NCBI GenBank assembly: GCA_050084985.1
Contig: JBITNC010000001.1
Span: forward strand, 33,542,001 to 33,606,000
Direction: 5' to 3'
Source of the DNA: Nageia nagi
Taxonomy: Eukaryota > Pinophyta
DNA: 64,000 nucleotides
Under the pieces are notes generated by a model, which was given only the letters and a program-made list of their open reading frames with translations, was not told the origin of the DNA and ran no database searches. A program made the position numbers and the translations under genes. Shown in pieces: positions 48,347-59,186 of this stretch. Numbering within the stretch: the stretch's first letter is position 1; every line of letters begins with the position of its first letter.

Positions 48347-50602
48347 TTGTTTGTAGGTATAATGGCTAGCAACACAAGCTCATCCATTCCCATTCTAGAG
48401 TTTGATGGTAGTGACTATGGATATTGGAGCATCAAGATACAAACTTTGCTCACTAGCAAAGATTTGTGGGATGTTGTTGATGATGGCTATGTAGAGCCAG
48501 CAGATTGGAGCTCTCTTTTAGTAGATGATAAGAAAGCTATGAAGGAATGTAGGAGCAAGAACTCTCTTTCCTTGTCTCATCTCCAAGTAGCTCTTGATAG
48601 GAGCATTTTTCCAAGAATTGCAAGCTGTAAGATAGCCAAAGAGGCTTGGGCTGTGTTGAAGGCAAGATTCCAAGGGAGTGATTAAGTGAAGGAGGTAAAA
48701 TTGCAGACTCTAAGGATAGAATTTGAGAATTTAAAAATGAACGAGAGTGAAAAAGCTTCAAATTATTATGTTAGAGTGAAAGAGATTGTGAACAAAATGC
48801 TAACTCTTGGAGAGACCTTGGAGAAGGCCATTGTAATCAAAAAAATTCTGAGATCTCTTACCAAGAAGTGGCATCACATTGCTGTGATATTGATGGAGAC
48901 AAAGGAGCTCTCTCAAATGGAGATAGATTCTCTCATTGGCTACCTTATGTCTCATGAAGAAATGGTTGATGATGAACCAGTCTAATCCAGTAAAGAGGAG
49001 AAAGCCTTTGCTACAAAAGAAGGTGATTCTAGCTCAAATGGACAAGGTAGAGGTAGAGGTAGAGGCTAGCAAAGAGGGAGAGGTAGAGGTAGAGGAAGAG
49101 GAGGCTATTCCAACACAAGAGGAAGAGGTAGAAGCAATGGTGACAAGAGGAATGCTCAATGTTACTACTACAACAAGTATGGGCATTATGAGAGGGAGTG
49201 TAGAGCAAAACAAGCTGCAAATGGTGATGGAAAAGTGGAAAATTATGGAGAGGAAGAAGAGTATGGTGAAACTCTCTTTCTTTCCATGGAGGAAACAGCC
49301 AATATGGTTGAAACAAAATAAGAGGATACTTAGTTGTTGGACTCTGGATGTTCAAACCATATGACCGGTAAGGGGGAGCTACTTTCATCCATGGACCATT
49401 CCTACAAGTCAAGTATCAAGTTTGGCAATAATTTTGCAATTGAGGTGGCTGGTAAAGGCATGCTTGAGGTACCTACCAAGCATGGGATGAAGAAGATGCA
49501 CAATGTGTATCACACTCTGGATATGGCTCATAGTTTGTTGAGTATTGGGCAAATGTTGGTAAATAACTACAAGCTAATCTTTGATGAGGGTAAGTGTGAA
49601 ATTTTTGATAAGAACCATGGGCATAAGTTAGTTTCTACTGTTAAAATGTCTCCAAATCATTTATTCCCATTGAAACTTGGAGAAAATGGGGATAATATTC
49701 TTGAAAATGTGGTTGTTAAAGATGAGTCTTGGTTATGGCATCTTAGATTTGGACATGTAAATTTTAGTAGTTTGAAACTATCTCATGAGCTAGTTCATGG
49801 TTTACCTCTTGTTGAAAATCCAAAATTAGTTTGTGAAGGTTGTGTGTTGGGCAAGCAAACAAGGTAGAAATTTGATCATGGGAAAGCATGGAGGGCCTTG
49901 TTCCCACTATAGTTGGTTCATACTGATTTATGTGGACCAATGCAAAACAAAAGTCTTGGTATGAGTTCTTATTTTCTCACCTTCATTGATGATTTTAGTA
50001 GAATGTGTTGGGTCTATTTTTTGAAGCATAAAGATGAAGCATTTGAGTTTTTTAAAGAATTCAAAGAGATGGTTGAGAATGAATGTGAACATAAGATTAA
50101 ATGTGTGAGGAGTGATAGAGGAGGAGAGTATTCTTCTACTGATTTTTCTTAGTTTTGCAAGCAAAATGGCATCAAAAGACAGTTTACTACAGTCTATACT
50201 CCTCAACAAAAGGGTGTGGCAGAGAGGAAGAATAGAACTCTCATGGAGATGGTAAGATGTTTGATGCAATCCAAAAAATTGCATTACATGTATTGGGCTA
50301 AAGCGGTAAAGACAGCAAACTACATCTTGAATAGATGTTCCACTAGTGTGGTTGATGGCAAGACCCCCTATGAGGCTTGGTATGATAAGAAGCCTACTGT
50401 CCGGCATTTCAGAGTTTTTGGGTGTTTGGCATATGCTCATGTGCCAAAGGAGCATAGAAAAAAGTTGGATACAAAGAGTGAACCATGTGTGTTCATTGGA
50501 TACAGTGATGAGAGTAAAGCATATAGGCTTTACAACCCCAAAACTAAGAAAACACTTGTCTCTCGGGATGTCATTTTTGAGGAGGGGAAAGTGTATGGAT
50601 AG
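48347..50602 (+). pseudogene. Copia-2 gag, protease and integrase (in-frame stops only)
   Basis: One continuous frame from 48347. Gag has FDGSDYGYWSIKIQTLLTSK and LEFENLK-type UBN2 blocks, then an RGRGRG-rich tail and a zinc knuckle CYYYNKYGHYEREC (49160-49201) whose second Cys is Tyr. Protease LLDSGCSNHMTG starts at 49334. GAG-pre-integrase: WLWHLRFGHVNFSSL and CEGCVLGKQ. Integrase: HTDLCGPM, TFIDDFSR and PQQKGVAERKNRT carry the catalytic D, D and E. Stops are at 48683, 48983, 49067, 49319, 49331, 49865, 49910, 50150 and 50600. Each is TAA or TAG where Gln or Trp fits. It continues in frame into the RT part. Confidence 0.95.
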
Positions 50603-50635
50603 CAACAAAAATGCATTGTAGACATTGGAGGAGGA

Positions 50636-52615
50636 GTGACCAGCCATGAAGATACTTCACAAGCAAAGAATGTGCAGCCCAAGAGATCAAATTCTCTTCC
50701 AAACCTCCAAGTGGTGCCTCCAAGTCCTCCATCAAGTCCATCGCAAAGCTCAAAATTCACTCCAAGCTCACCTTCAAGTGGTGGCTCTCCAAATGTGATC
50801 CAAGAAGTGATGAATACCAAGAGAGGTAAAAGACACTTTCAAAACCATCCTCCTTCTCAAGTTTTAGATCAAAATTTCCATCAAAGATTAACAAGAAGTC
50901 AATTTCATGAAATGGAGAAGTTTGTTAAGCAATTTAGCAATATGGAACTTGATGAGGATCCAAAGGGTGAGATGGTGAACTATGCTTTGTGTGCAGCCCA
51001 AAATACTAATATTTCTATTTTTGATCCATCTTGTTATGAGGAAGCTTGCACCAAAAATGTGTGGGTGAAGGCTATGCAAGAGGAGCTTCACTCCATAAAC
51101 AAAAATGACACTTGGGAACTTTGTGAGTTGCCCAAAGGAAAGAGGTGTGTGGGCTCCAAGTGGGTCTACAAGACCAAGTACAATAGTGATGGTACCATAG
51201 AGAGACACAAAGCAAGATTGGTTGCTAAAGGCTTCACACAAAAACATGGTGTAGACTTTGAAGAGACTTTTGCACCAGTTGCAAGGCAAGAAACAGTAAG
51301 GTTGCTCCTTTCAATGGCTACCCAAAACCATTGGAGTGTTTACCACATGGATGTGAAGAGTGCATTCTTGAATGGTTACTTGGATGAAGAGGTTTTTGTA
51401 CAGCAGCCTCAAGGTTTTCAAGTGCAAGGCAAAGAACATGATGTGTACAAGCTCAAGAAGGCCTTGTATGGTCTTAAGCAAGCTCCAAGAGCTTGGTACA
51501 CTGGCATAGATGGATACTTTCAGAATTTTGGACTCATGAGAAGCAAGAATGAGCCAACACTCTACATCAAGAGAGAAGGTAATCAAATTTTGCTTGTTTC
51601 TCTTTATGTTGATGATTTGATATATATGGGAAGTGATCCCATCTTGAACAACAAATTTAAGACTGATTTGATGAATGAGTTTGAAATGAAGTATTTGGGC
51701 CTTATGAGGTACTTTCTTGGCATGGAGGTCCACCAATGTCAAGAAGAGATTTTTGTTTATCAAAGTAAATATGCAAGGGACATGCTTTCTAAGTATGGTA
51801 TGATGAATTGTACTACTGTTCACAATCCTGTAGCTCATGGTGAGTTGCTTTGTAAGGATGATGGTGCTCCAAAAGCAAGTGTCACAAAATTTAGAAGGAT
51901 AGTTGGTAGCCTTATGTTCCTTTGCAACACTAGGCCTGATATACAATTTGCTATCTCTTTGGTATCTAGATACATGAATGATCCTTCTATTTTGCATTTG
52001 AAGGCTGTAAAATGCATTTTGAGGTATGTCAAAGGTACCATTGGTTATGGTCTTCACTACTCTCATGTTGAAAAGTTTAAGCTTGTTGGTTTTAGTGACA
52101 GTGATTGGGGTAGCAATTTGGATGATAGGAAGTCCACTTCTGGGCAATGTTTCTCACTTGGTTTAGGAATGATAACATGGAGTTCTAAGAAGCAATCTAC
52201 AGTTGCTCTCTCTTCTTGTGAGGCTGAGTATATAGCCCTCACTATAGCTAGTGCACAAGCCTTATGGCTAAGGAAACTACTTGATGAAATTGGTGAGAAA
52301 CAACATGTACCAACAATTCTTTACTATGACAACCAAAGTGCCATTCAGTTGGCACACAATCCCATCCACCATAGCAGGTCAAAGCACTTCCAACTCGAGT
52401 ACCACTTCATTCATGACATGGTGGAGAAGGACCAAATTGAGCTTCACTATTGCAACACCAAGATCAACTTGGCTGATATTTTCATAAAAGGTGTTGTCAA
52501 AGCTCAGTATGTGATGCTCAGAGACTCCATGGTGAGTCCTCTTTGCATCAAAGGGGATAATGTAGACAACTCAGCATCAAATTTGAGGCATTTAACCTTA
52601 AGTTGTCAATTCTAG
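50636..52615 (+). CDS. Copia-2 reverse transcriptase and RNase H (open 659-codon frame)
   Basis: The longest open frame in the window and in frame with the upstream gag-integrase part. It starts in a Ser/Pro-rich linker (VVPPSPPSSPSQSS). The RT follows: NDTWELCELPKGKRCVGSKW, HKARLVAKGFTQKHGVDFEE, YHMDVKSAFLNGYLDEE, YGLKQAPRAWY and the catalytic SLYVDDLIYMG (about 51598). RNase H has GFSDSDWGSNLDDRKSTSGQ, KKQSTVALSSCEAEYIALTI and HHSRSKHFQLEYHFI. The frame runs a little into the 3' LTR and stops at 52613. All RT and RNase H motifs look intact, but translation from the element's own start is blocked by nine upstream stops. No independent start is evident; the frame begins just after the last stop. 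Confidence 0.94.
   Translation: MTSHEDTSQAKNVQPKRSNSLPNLQVVPPSPPSSPSQSSKFTPSSPSSGGSPNVIQEVMNTKRGKRHFQNHPPSQVLDQNFHQRLTRSQFHEMEKFVKQFSNMELDEDPKGEMVNYALCAAQNTNISIFDPSCYEEACTKNVWVKAMQEELHSINKNDTWELCELPKGKRCVGSKWVYKTKYNSDGTIERHKARLVAKGFTQKHGVDFEETFAPVARQETVRLLLSMATQNHWSVYHMDVKSAFLNGYLDEEVFVQQPQGFQVQGKEHDVYKLKKALYGLKQAPRAWYTGIDGYFQNFGLMRSKNEPTLYIKREGNQILLVSLYVDDLIYMGSDPILNNKFKTDLMNEFEMKYLGLMRYFLGMEVHQCQEEIFVYQSKYARDMLSKYGMMNCTTVHNPVAHGELLCKDDGAPKASVTKFRRIVGSLMFLCNTRPDIQFAISLVSRYMNDPSILHLKAVKCILRYVKGTIGYGLHYSHVEKFKLVGFSDSDWGSNLDDRKSTSGQCFSLGLGMITWSSKKQSTVALSSCEAEYIALTIASAQALWLRKLLDEIGEKQHVPTILYYDNQSAIQLAHNPIHHSRSKHFQLEYHFIHDMVEKDQIELHYCNTKINLADIFIKGVVKAQYVMLRDSMVSPLCIKGDNVDNSASNLRHLTLSCQF
52550..52560 (+). 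other. Copia-2 polypurine tract
   Basis: AAAGGGGATAA immediately before the 3' LTR. Confidence 0.82.
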
Positions 52616-53087
52616 GAAGAGCTGACTGTCTTTAGATCGGCTAGTATAATCGGCCAACTAGCCTCTTAGTCGACCAACCGACCCCTAAATCTCAGCCGGC
52701 CCTCACACCACCGGTTAGACCTTCCCGACCGGCCCTCAAAGCACCGATTAGCTCCAGAAATTTGTTTCACTCCACTTCAGATAGCTAAGGCATTTTCTTT
52801 CTTTCTTGTTATGTTTAACTTTTGCTTTTCAATTCGCCTTAATGTAATTGACATGTGTAATTACTCTTAGCTTCAGTTACTATAGGTTTGTATGATTCAT
52901 AGCTTGAGTAAGTTGAGTTGCTAGTTTAGTTTTTCACTTCTTCTTGCTACAAATTTGTATCCCCATTGTTAGCTGTGTGAAGCTTCACGTTTGAAGCTCC
53001 TTGATTGTAATCTTATTCCATTGTAAGTTCAGTTAATGCAATCTGTTATCTTATGTTCCAATATTCTGTAATTGTCTAAATTGTTCA
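52561..53087 (+). repeat. Copia-2 3' LTR
   Basis: 527-bp repeat matching 47730-48254, TGTAGACAACTCAGC to TTGTTCA. The GC-rich block has more TG/CA changes here than in the 5' LTR. Confidence 0.93.
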
Positions 53088-54100
53088 TTAACATTAAAAT
53101 AATATGAACATAATATTAACATCGAATTACATCTCTTAAAAATTGACACATAACATTACCATAACTTGCCAATGAGTCACATAACGGTATATTAGAAGTG
53201 GTCATTACAACTTTGCCTCCACCGTCGATAATCTAACCCTTGTCTAATTGATACAGGCTTCAAGCTTGATAACATTAACATTAAAATTAACTTATAGCAT
53301 TGACATTACCATAACATTATCATTGATATAGCACAAACATTGACATTAACAATCCAACATTAATGTATAGCATTCACATTGATGTAATATTAAGTGTCAC
53401 ATAACATTAACATTGACATGATGTAACATGTTTGAAACTCAAAACATCAAATCCTAATCCAAAAACCATGACTTGACTCATAACCTTAACATTATTAACG
53501 TACATATTAACATAAGTACATTAACATTAACAAAACATTAATGATATCATAATATTAAAATTACATTTTATTAATTTAATAGTATTTATAATTTAATTTT
53601 TTTACAAATCAATCTAATATTTAAAAGTAAATATTTTTAAAATTATTTAATATTTTAAATTTATTTAATGTTATTTTTTTTAATGAGGATGAAATGATGC
53701 ATTGACACATCAAGCAATGTGTCAAGTAGACCATGCAATTATTAAAAAATAAAAGGGCATACCCCTTATGCCCCACTAATCATTTTCTCAGTCGAATATC
53801 AAGAGAGGGTTAGGATAGAGAGTGTTTTATCATGGAAGAGGGGGGAATAAGGGTTAGATTTGGACAAAATCTGACTATTTTCCATGAGATACAAGGTCAA
53901 ATTTATTAGATCCATAGCCAGATTCAAAGGTAAGTATACTAAATCCAAATTTTTACTTTCTAAAGCATACATTTAACATTTTTTTAATAGAGATGGAATA
54001 TTTTTGCATGCATGTGATATTTTTAATATGAAGATTGAAAAATACATCAAAAAACCTTAAAAAATTGAACAAAAAAAAACCTTAAATCTTCGGAACTTGA
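53088..54100. other. Spacer with ACATTAAC words, no gene
   Basis: The continuation of the ACATTAAC tract beyond Copia-2 runs to about 53540 with a 98-bp dispersed repeat copy inside it. The remainder (53540-54100) is AT-rich with no recognised feature. Confidence 0.6.
53165..53262. repeat. Direct repeat of 46958-47055
   Basis: About 98 bp nearly identical in both places, including CTTGCCAATGAGTCACATAA, TCATTACAACT, TTGCCTCCACC and ATAATCTAACCCTTGTCTAA. In both places it lies between a minisatellite array and ACATTAAC words. Confidence 0.9.
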
Positions 54101-54399
54101 AACCCTAGAATCTAGATTAAAAGTTAGGGTTTACAAAATTCAATCTAAGGCTTGGAGAAAAACTAAATCTTACAAAATTAATTTAAGAAAAAACTAAATC
54201 TTACAAAATTAATTTTAGATTTGAGATAATAATTCCAAATTTTACAAATTAACGATTTAATTTTATTAAATTCATAAAAAAAAAAAAATACAAAAACATA
54301 CCAAGAAATCCCATAGCTACTCCTTTTTTTGTTATATGAAAATGACCATATGATCTCCAATTTGTAAAAAAGTAGCATTAATTTTTGTAGAAAAGTAGG

Positions 54400-55760
54400 G
54401 TAAAGTTTTCAAAAAATTTAGGGTTGAATTTTGTTAAAAAATTAAGGTTAATTTTAATTTAAAATGTAGGATTAATTTTAACTTAAAATGTAGGGTTAAT
54501 TCTGACTTAAAATTTAGGGTTAATTTTGACTTAAAATTTAAAATTAATTTTTGTAAAAAATTAGGTTATTTTTTGTAAAAAATTAGGGTTAATTTTTGTA
54601 AAAAATTAAGGTTAATTTTTGTATAAATTCTATTAATATTTATAAAAAATTAGGGTTAATTTTTGTAAAAAAATAGTATTAATTTTTATAGAAATAAAGG
54701 ATTAATTTTTGTAAAAAATTAGGGTTAAATTTTAAGTGTTAGGTGTTTGGTTTACAATTAAATTTTATTAAAATTTAGGGTTAATTTTAACTTAAAATTA
54801 TAATGTTATTTTTGTAAAAAAATTAGGTTATTTTATTGTTAAAAATTAGGGTTATTTTTTGTAAAAAAAAAATTAGAGTTAATTTTCGTAAAACATTAGG
54901 GTTAATTTTTATAAAAAAATTAAGGTTAATTTTAACTTAAAATTTAGGGTTAATTTTTGTAAAAAAATAGGATTAACTTTTGTAAAAATTTAGGGTACAA
55001 ATTACGATTAATATTTATAAAAAATTAGGGCTAATTTTAGTAAAAATTAAGGGTTAATTTTTGTAGAAATTAAGGATTAATTTTTGTAAAAAATTAGGGT
55101 TAAATTTTTAAGTGTTAGGTGTATGGGTTACAGTTAAATTTTATTAAAATTTAGGGTTAATTTTGACTTAAATTTTAATGTTAACTTTTCTAAAAAATTA
55201 GGTTATTCTTTTGTATAAAATTAGGGTTAATTTTTGTAAAATTTTAGGGTTAATTTTGATCTTAAAATTTATGGTTAATTTTTGTAAAAAATTAGGGTTA
55301 ATTTTCATAGAAACTAAGGATTAATTTTTGTAAAAAATATTGGTTAATTTTTGTAAAAAAATTAGGAATAATTAGGGTAAAAAAATAGGATTAATTTTTG
55401 TAAAACTTTAGGGCTAAATTTTAGGTGTTAGGTGTTTGGGTTATGGTTAAATTTTATTAAAATTTAGGGTTAATTTTGACTATAAATTCAATGTTAATTT
55501 GTGTAAAATTTTAGCATTAATTTTTTATTTTAAAATTTAGGGTTAATTTTTGTAAAAAAAGTAGGATTTTGTTTTGTGAAAAACTAAGGATAATTTTAAC
55601 TTAAAATTTAGGGATAAATTTTGTAACAAATTAAAATTAATTTTTGTAAAAATTTAAGGTTAAATTTTAAGTGTTAGGTGTTTGGTTTATAGTTTAAAAT
55701 TAAGGGTAAATTTTTGTAAAAACTAAATTTTTGTAAAAAACTTAAGGATAAATTTAGGGT
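54400..55760. repeat. AT-rich minisatellite, unit about TTAGGGTTAATTTTTGTAAA
   Basis: Imperfect 20-23-bp units, TTAGGGTTAATTTTTGTAAA plus a few A, with TTGACTTAAAAT variants and a longer repeated block containing AAGTGTTAGGTGTTTGG at about 54733, 55105, 55425 and 55670. The latter spacing (about 250-370 bp) suggests a higher-order repeat. Confidence 0.92.
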
Positions 55761-56380
55761 TAACACTAACATCATGTTGTATAAAAGTTCAGGTTAGGGT
55801 TAGGGGTTGTAGTATAAATGTTTAAGTTAGGGTATAAAGATTTTGGTTGGGTTTAGGTTAGGGTTTAAGTGTTTATGTTAGGGTTTAAGGGTTAGGAGTT
55901 TGGTTTGAGTTCAATGTTAGGGTTTTATGAGTTTGGATTTCAATTAGAAATCAAGGTTTAAGGGTTATGGTTAGGAATTAAGTGTAAGTGTTAGGATTTA
56001 AAGAATATGGTTAGGATTTATTAAGGATTATTGTTAGGATTTTAAAGGTTAGGGTTTAAAAGTTTAGGTTTAACTTAGGGGTTATGGTTTAAGGTTAGAG
56101 GTTTAGGTTTGAGTTGAGGAATTAAGATTTAACCCTAATTTCTAGAGTTGAGGGTTATGGTACCCAATTTTGTTAGGGGTTGCAATACATTAAGGGTTAG
56201 GGCTTTGGGTTTGGGTTAGGGTTTAAGGGTTTATGTTAGGATTTTAAGTGTTAGGAGTTTGGGTTTAAGTTCAATGTTAGGTTTGACTTAGGGTTTATAG
56301 TTTAAGGGTTAGTGGTTTAGATTTGAGTTGAGGGTTTAAGATTTAAATTAAGATTTGAAGTTTAAGGTTTGGGTTACCCA
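55760..56380. repeat. Degenerate telomere-like repeat (GTTAGGGTTTAAG)
   Basis: Variants of TTAGGG and TTTAGGG with TTAAGGGTTA and GTTTGGGTT words on the plus strand. It follows the AT-rich array directly, the same order as at 43055-46700. Confidence 0.9.
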
Positions 56381-56585
56381 TAAATATTATTGTAACTGAT
56401 TGACATAACTTAAAATAACAAAGGCCAACATCATAAATTTCTTCCATCATATTCATATTGCAATGTGTCTCAATGATAACCTTTATAAATTTAATATGGG
56501 CATACTATTTTAGGTTTATTAAATTAAATAGTTTTAAATTTTGTATACTAATAATATTTTTTATTAACTTTATTTAGTGATTATC

Positions 56586-58106
56586 ATGGCCGATGATATG
56601 AGGGGAAAGAAGCCAAAACCTCCAAAGTCAACTGCAAGCAAGAAGGGTTTTGTAAGTATTTTATTTATGAATGTGATTTATTCAATGTTTATTTAATAAT
56701 ATTCATTTCAAATAGAAATTTGACCTTTTTTTACCTTTTTAATAGAGTAAGGAGGTGGCCAAACTATATAAAATGGCCATGCAATGGAAGCAAAGGATTG
56801 AAATTGATAGAGAAATTGATAAACAAATGGGCATTGGGCCTTCATCTACTAGGCCTGTTGAGCCTACTAGTGGCGTAGATCAACCATCATCGATGGACTC
56901 ATCACTAGATGGTAACATTACATATTTTTTTAAATTTAAAAAATTGATTGAATTTACCTTTTATTAATTAAATGTTACATTCAATAAAGATAATCTAAGT
57001 AATATGGTAATTACAGATGTACAATTAGTCAATATGGAGATAGTATTTACAACATGCAAGGGCACTAATGACATTGAGATTAAAGTGGATGAAAAGGGTG
57101 TTGTAATTAAAGATTAGGATGGTAATAAATGATTTTAAATATATATATATTTATATATTATTTTGGAATATAAGAATTTACTAATGTTATTAAATTCTCT
57201 TCAAGGTATTTTTTTATGATACTCTCGAAAAATGCACTTTCCGCTAGTTTGATCCCACCATAGATATTGAGTAGAAAAAATAAAGTAAAAATAGGTATAT
57301 ATATAATTTATATGCTAAATTTTATACTTAATTTTTTTATAGATTAATATTGATAGTACATTTTACGTAATTTTTAATACTTTTTCTAAAAAAATATGTA
57401 TTTTGTAGTAAAACAAAGGGTCATAGATATCTTGAAAAGAGAATTTGGTGATGTATGGAGCCCGAAATGGGCATTGCAACATATAGGCAATAATTTAAAT
57501 TGGAGGAGAGATAAAATAAGGAATAAAATAAAGAATTTCCTAAAAATCAACAAAAAGGAAGTAGGACTGCAAATGTTGACAAGAAGGTGTAGAAGAGCCT
57601 GATGAAGAAGGTGGAGGAGGGGAAGCATGTAGAGAATCCACTGCTAAACCATCATGGTTCAAAAAATTCATGCATGCCTGATACAGCACATCTTCACTGG
57701 CATATACCCATAAGTCAAGCATGTCAAGAAAAGTAGGGATCAAAACAAGATATGTAAGTATTTTATTACATATTTTAGGATAAATAGTTATATAATTAAA
57801 TTATATGCATAAAATATTATTCAAGTTAATATATTTTTTTGCAGTACGATAAATATGGCAGGTATCCTACAAAAGATTAAGTAAAATTTGCCCTAAAAAA
57901 TTATTTTCAAGCTTTAATCTTGAAAATAGCTTATGAGACTATAAGTAATATTTAAGTGTTTTTTAATTTATTATATTATTTTAATAATGAATCATAATTT
58001 TTTTAGTTTTTCTTATTTACTAATATTTAGTTGATTATTCTTTTCAAGGTGAGGAGGGTCAATCGGAGGGTGGCCGAGAGGAGGGTGAACAGGAGGGGTG
58101 GTAAAT
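56586..58106 (+). pseudogene. Decayed multi-exon gene of unknown function
   Basis: Plus-strand exons with GT/AG borders: 56586-56651 (ATG, 22 codons, Lys/Pro-rich), 56746-56911 (SKEVAKLYKMAMQWKQRIEI, then a Ser/Pro tail), 57017-57121 (DVQLVNMEIVFTTCKGTNDI, phase 1, one TAG), about 57206-57294 (CTFRxFDPTIDIE, three stops), about 57405-57733 (VIDILKREFGDVWSPKWALQ, HIGNNLNWRRDKIRNKIKNF, and KKFMHA near 57660), about 57845-57960 (YDKYGRYPTKD) and a last Gly/Glu-rich exon at about 58050-58106 ending EGEQEGW and TAA. Phase fits for exons 1-3 and fails at exon 4. The Trp/Lys-rich exon 5 is faintly like plant transposon-encoded second proteins, but I do not recognise the family. Confidence 0.5.
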
Positions 58107-58550
58107 TGCCAGAATGGATGAAGATGATGAAGATTACACTAAGCGTGGTCATGATAGTGAATGACCCATTACCATACATTTGTACACTCAATGTGAATAT
58201 TTTTTATTGACCCATTACCATGCATTAGTACACTTGACGTGGACATTTTTTGTTGACCCGGTTATTACCATGCATTTGTACACTTGACATGAAACATTTT
58301 TGCTGGTTGATCCTAATTATTAATTTAGTGTGTTATATTATTTATACATAATGTGTTTTAAGTTTTATTCTTATTGTGCTTATATTTTAAAATTTGAATG
58401 TATCTTTTAATGTATTATTTGAATGTATGTATATAATATATTATGATCAATGTATTCAAATGAATGTATTATACACTACACAAAAAAAAGAAATAATAAA
58501 TAGTAATAATAAATAATTTAATTTTTTGAATTACAAAACAAAATTTAACA
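58107..58550. repeat. Threefold 50-60-bp tandem repeat and AT-rich spacer
   Basis: Three copies of a unit TGACCCATTACCATGCATTT with GTACACTTGACxTG and a T-rich end start at about 58163, 58218 and 58254. The rest to 58550 is AT-rich, nothing recognised. Confidence 0.8.
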
Positions 58551-58875
58551 TTTTATGAGTCAAACTATTAACTTTTTATGAGTTAAATTATTGATGTTTT
58601 ATGAGTCAAAATATTGACATTTTATGAGTCAAAATATTGTCATTCTACGAGTCAAACTATTGACATTTTATGAGTCAAATTTATGACTTTGTTTTAGTCA
58701 AATTTATGACATTTTATGAGTCAAATTTATGATCTTTTATGAGTCAAATTTATGATGTTTTATGAGTCAAATTCATGATGCTTTATGCCTCAAATTTATG
58801 ATGCTTTAGGAGTCAAAATGTATGATGTTTTATGAGTCCAATGTATGACTCTTAATGAGTCAAAATCTTGACATT
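58551..58875. repeat. Minisatellite, unit about TTTTATGAGTCAAATTTATGA
   Basis: About 13-14 units of 20-23 bp, most with an ATGAGTCAAA core. Variation is confined to AATTTATGATG versus AATATTGACAT between the cores. No gene. Confidence 0.92.
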
Positions 58876-59186
58876 TTGGTCAATGAAAGGAGAAATTGAC
58901 TTGACGCATGGGTTGACAATACCCTTAGCGTCACATGAGGCATCAAGTAAAGACCAAAAAAAACAAAAAAAAAATACTTTATGCCTTGATGCATTGTATG
59001 ATGCAAAATCCATAAAATGTAATAGTGATTGTGAATCTCCATGCTCAATGGGTTACCCTTATTTTCTATCCAATCTAGATGAACCCCAAATTTACTCCTG
59101 AGTTCACTCAAGATGTTTGAAATCTTTATGAGTGAAGGTTCTTGAATTATACATATTATTCCTAGCATTCATAATACTATTAGCAG

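Larger units (their letters stand above)
47730..53087 (+). mobile_element. Copia-2: complete Ty1/Copia element
   Basis: 5.36-kb LTR retrotransposon on the plus strand. The LTRs are 47730-48254 and 52561-53087, both TGTAGA...TTCA. Flanks are ATAAC (47725-47729) and TTAAC (53088-53092), a target duplication with one mismatch. Primer-binding site at 48257 and polypurine tract at 52550. The LTRs differ more than those of Copia-1 (roughly 90 percent by eye), so it is older. The coding frame has no indels but nine stops. Confidence 0.95.

Noticed and set aside
49029-49412. Minus-strand open frame opposite Copia-2 gag
   Set aside because: Shadow of the Arg/Gly-rich and Glu-rich gag codons; no similarity of its own.
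51311-52147. 278-codon minus-strand open frame inside the Copia-2 RT
   Set aside because: Antisense shadow of the conserved RT frame, no recognisable domain, and the RT motifs on the plus strand explain the sequence.
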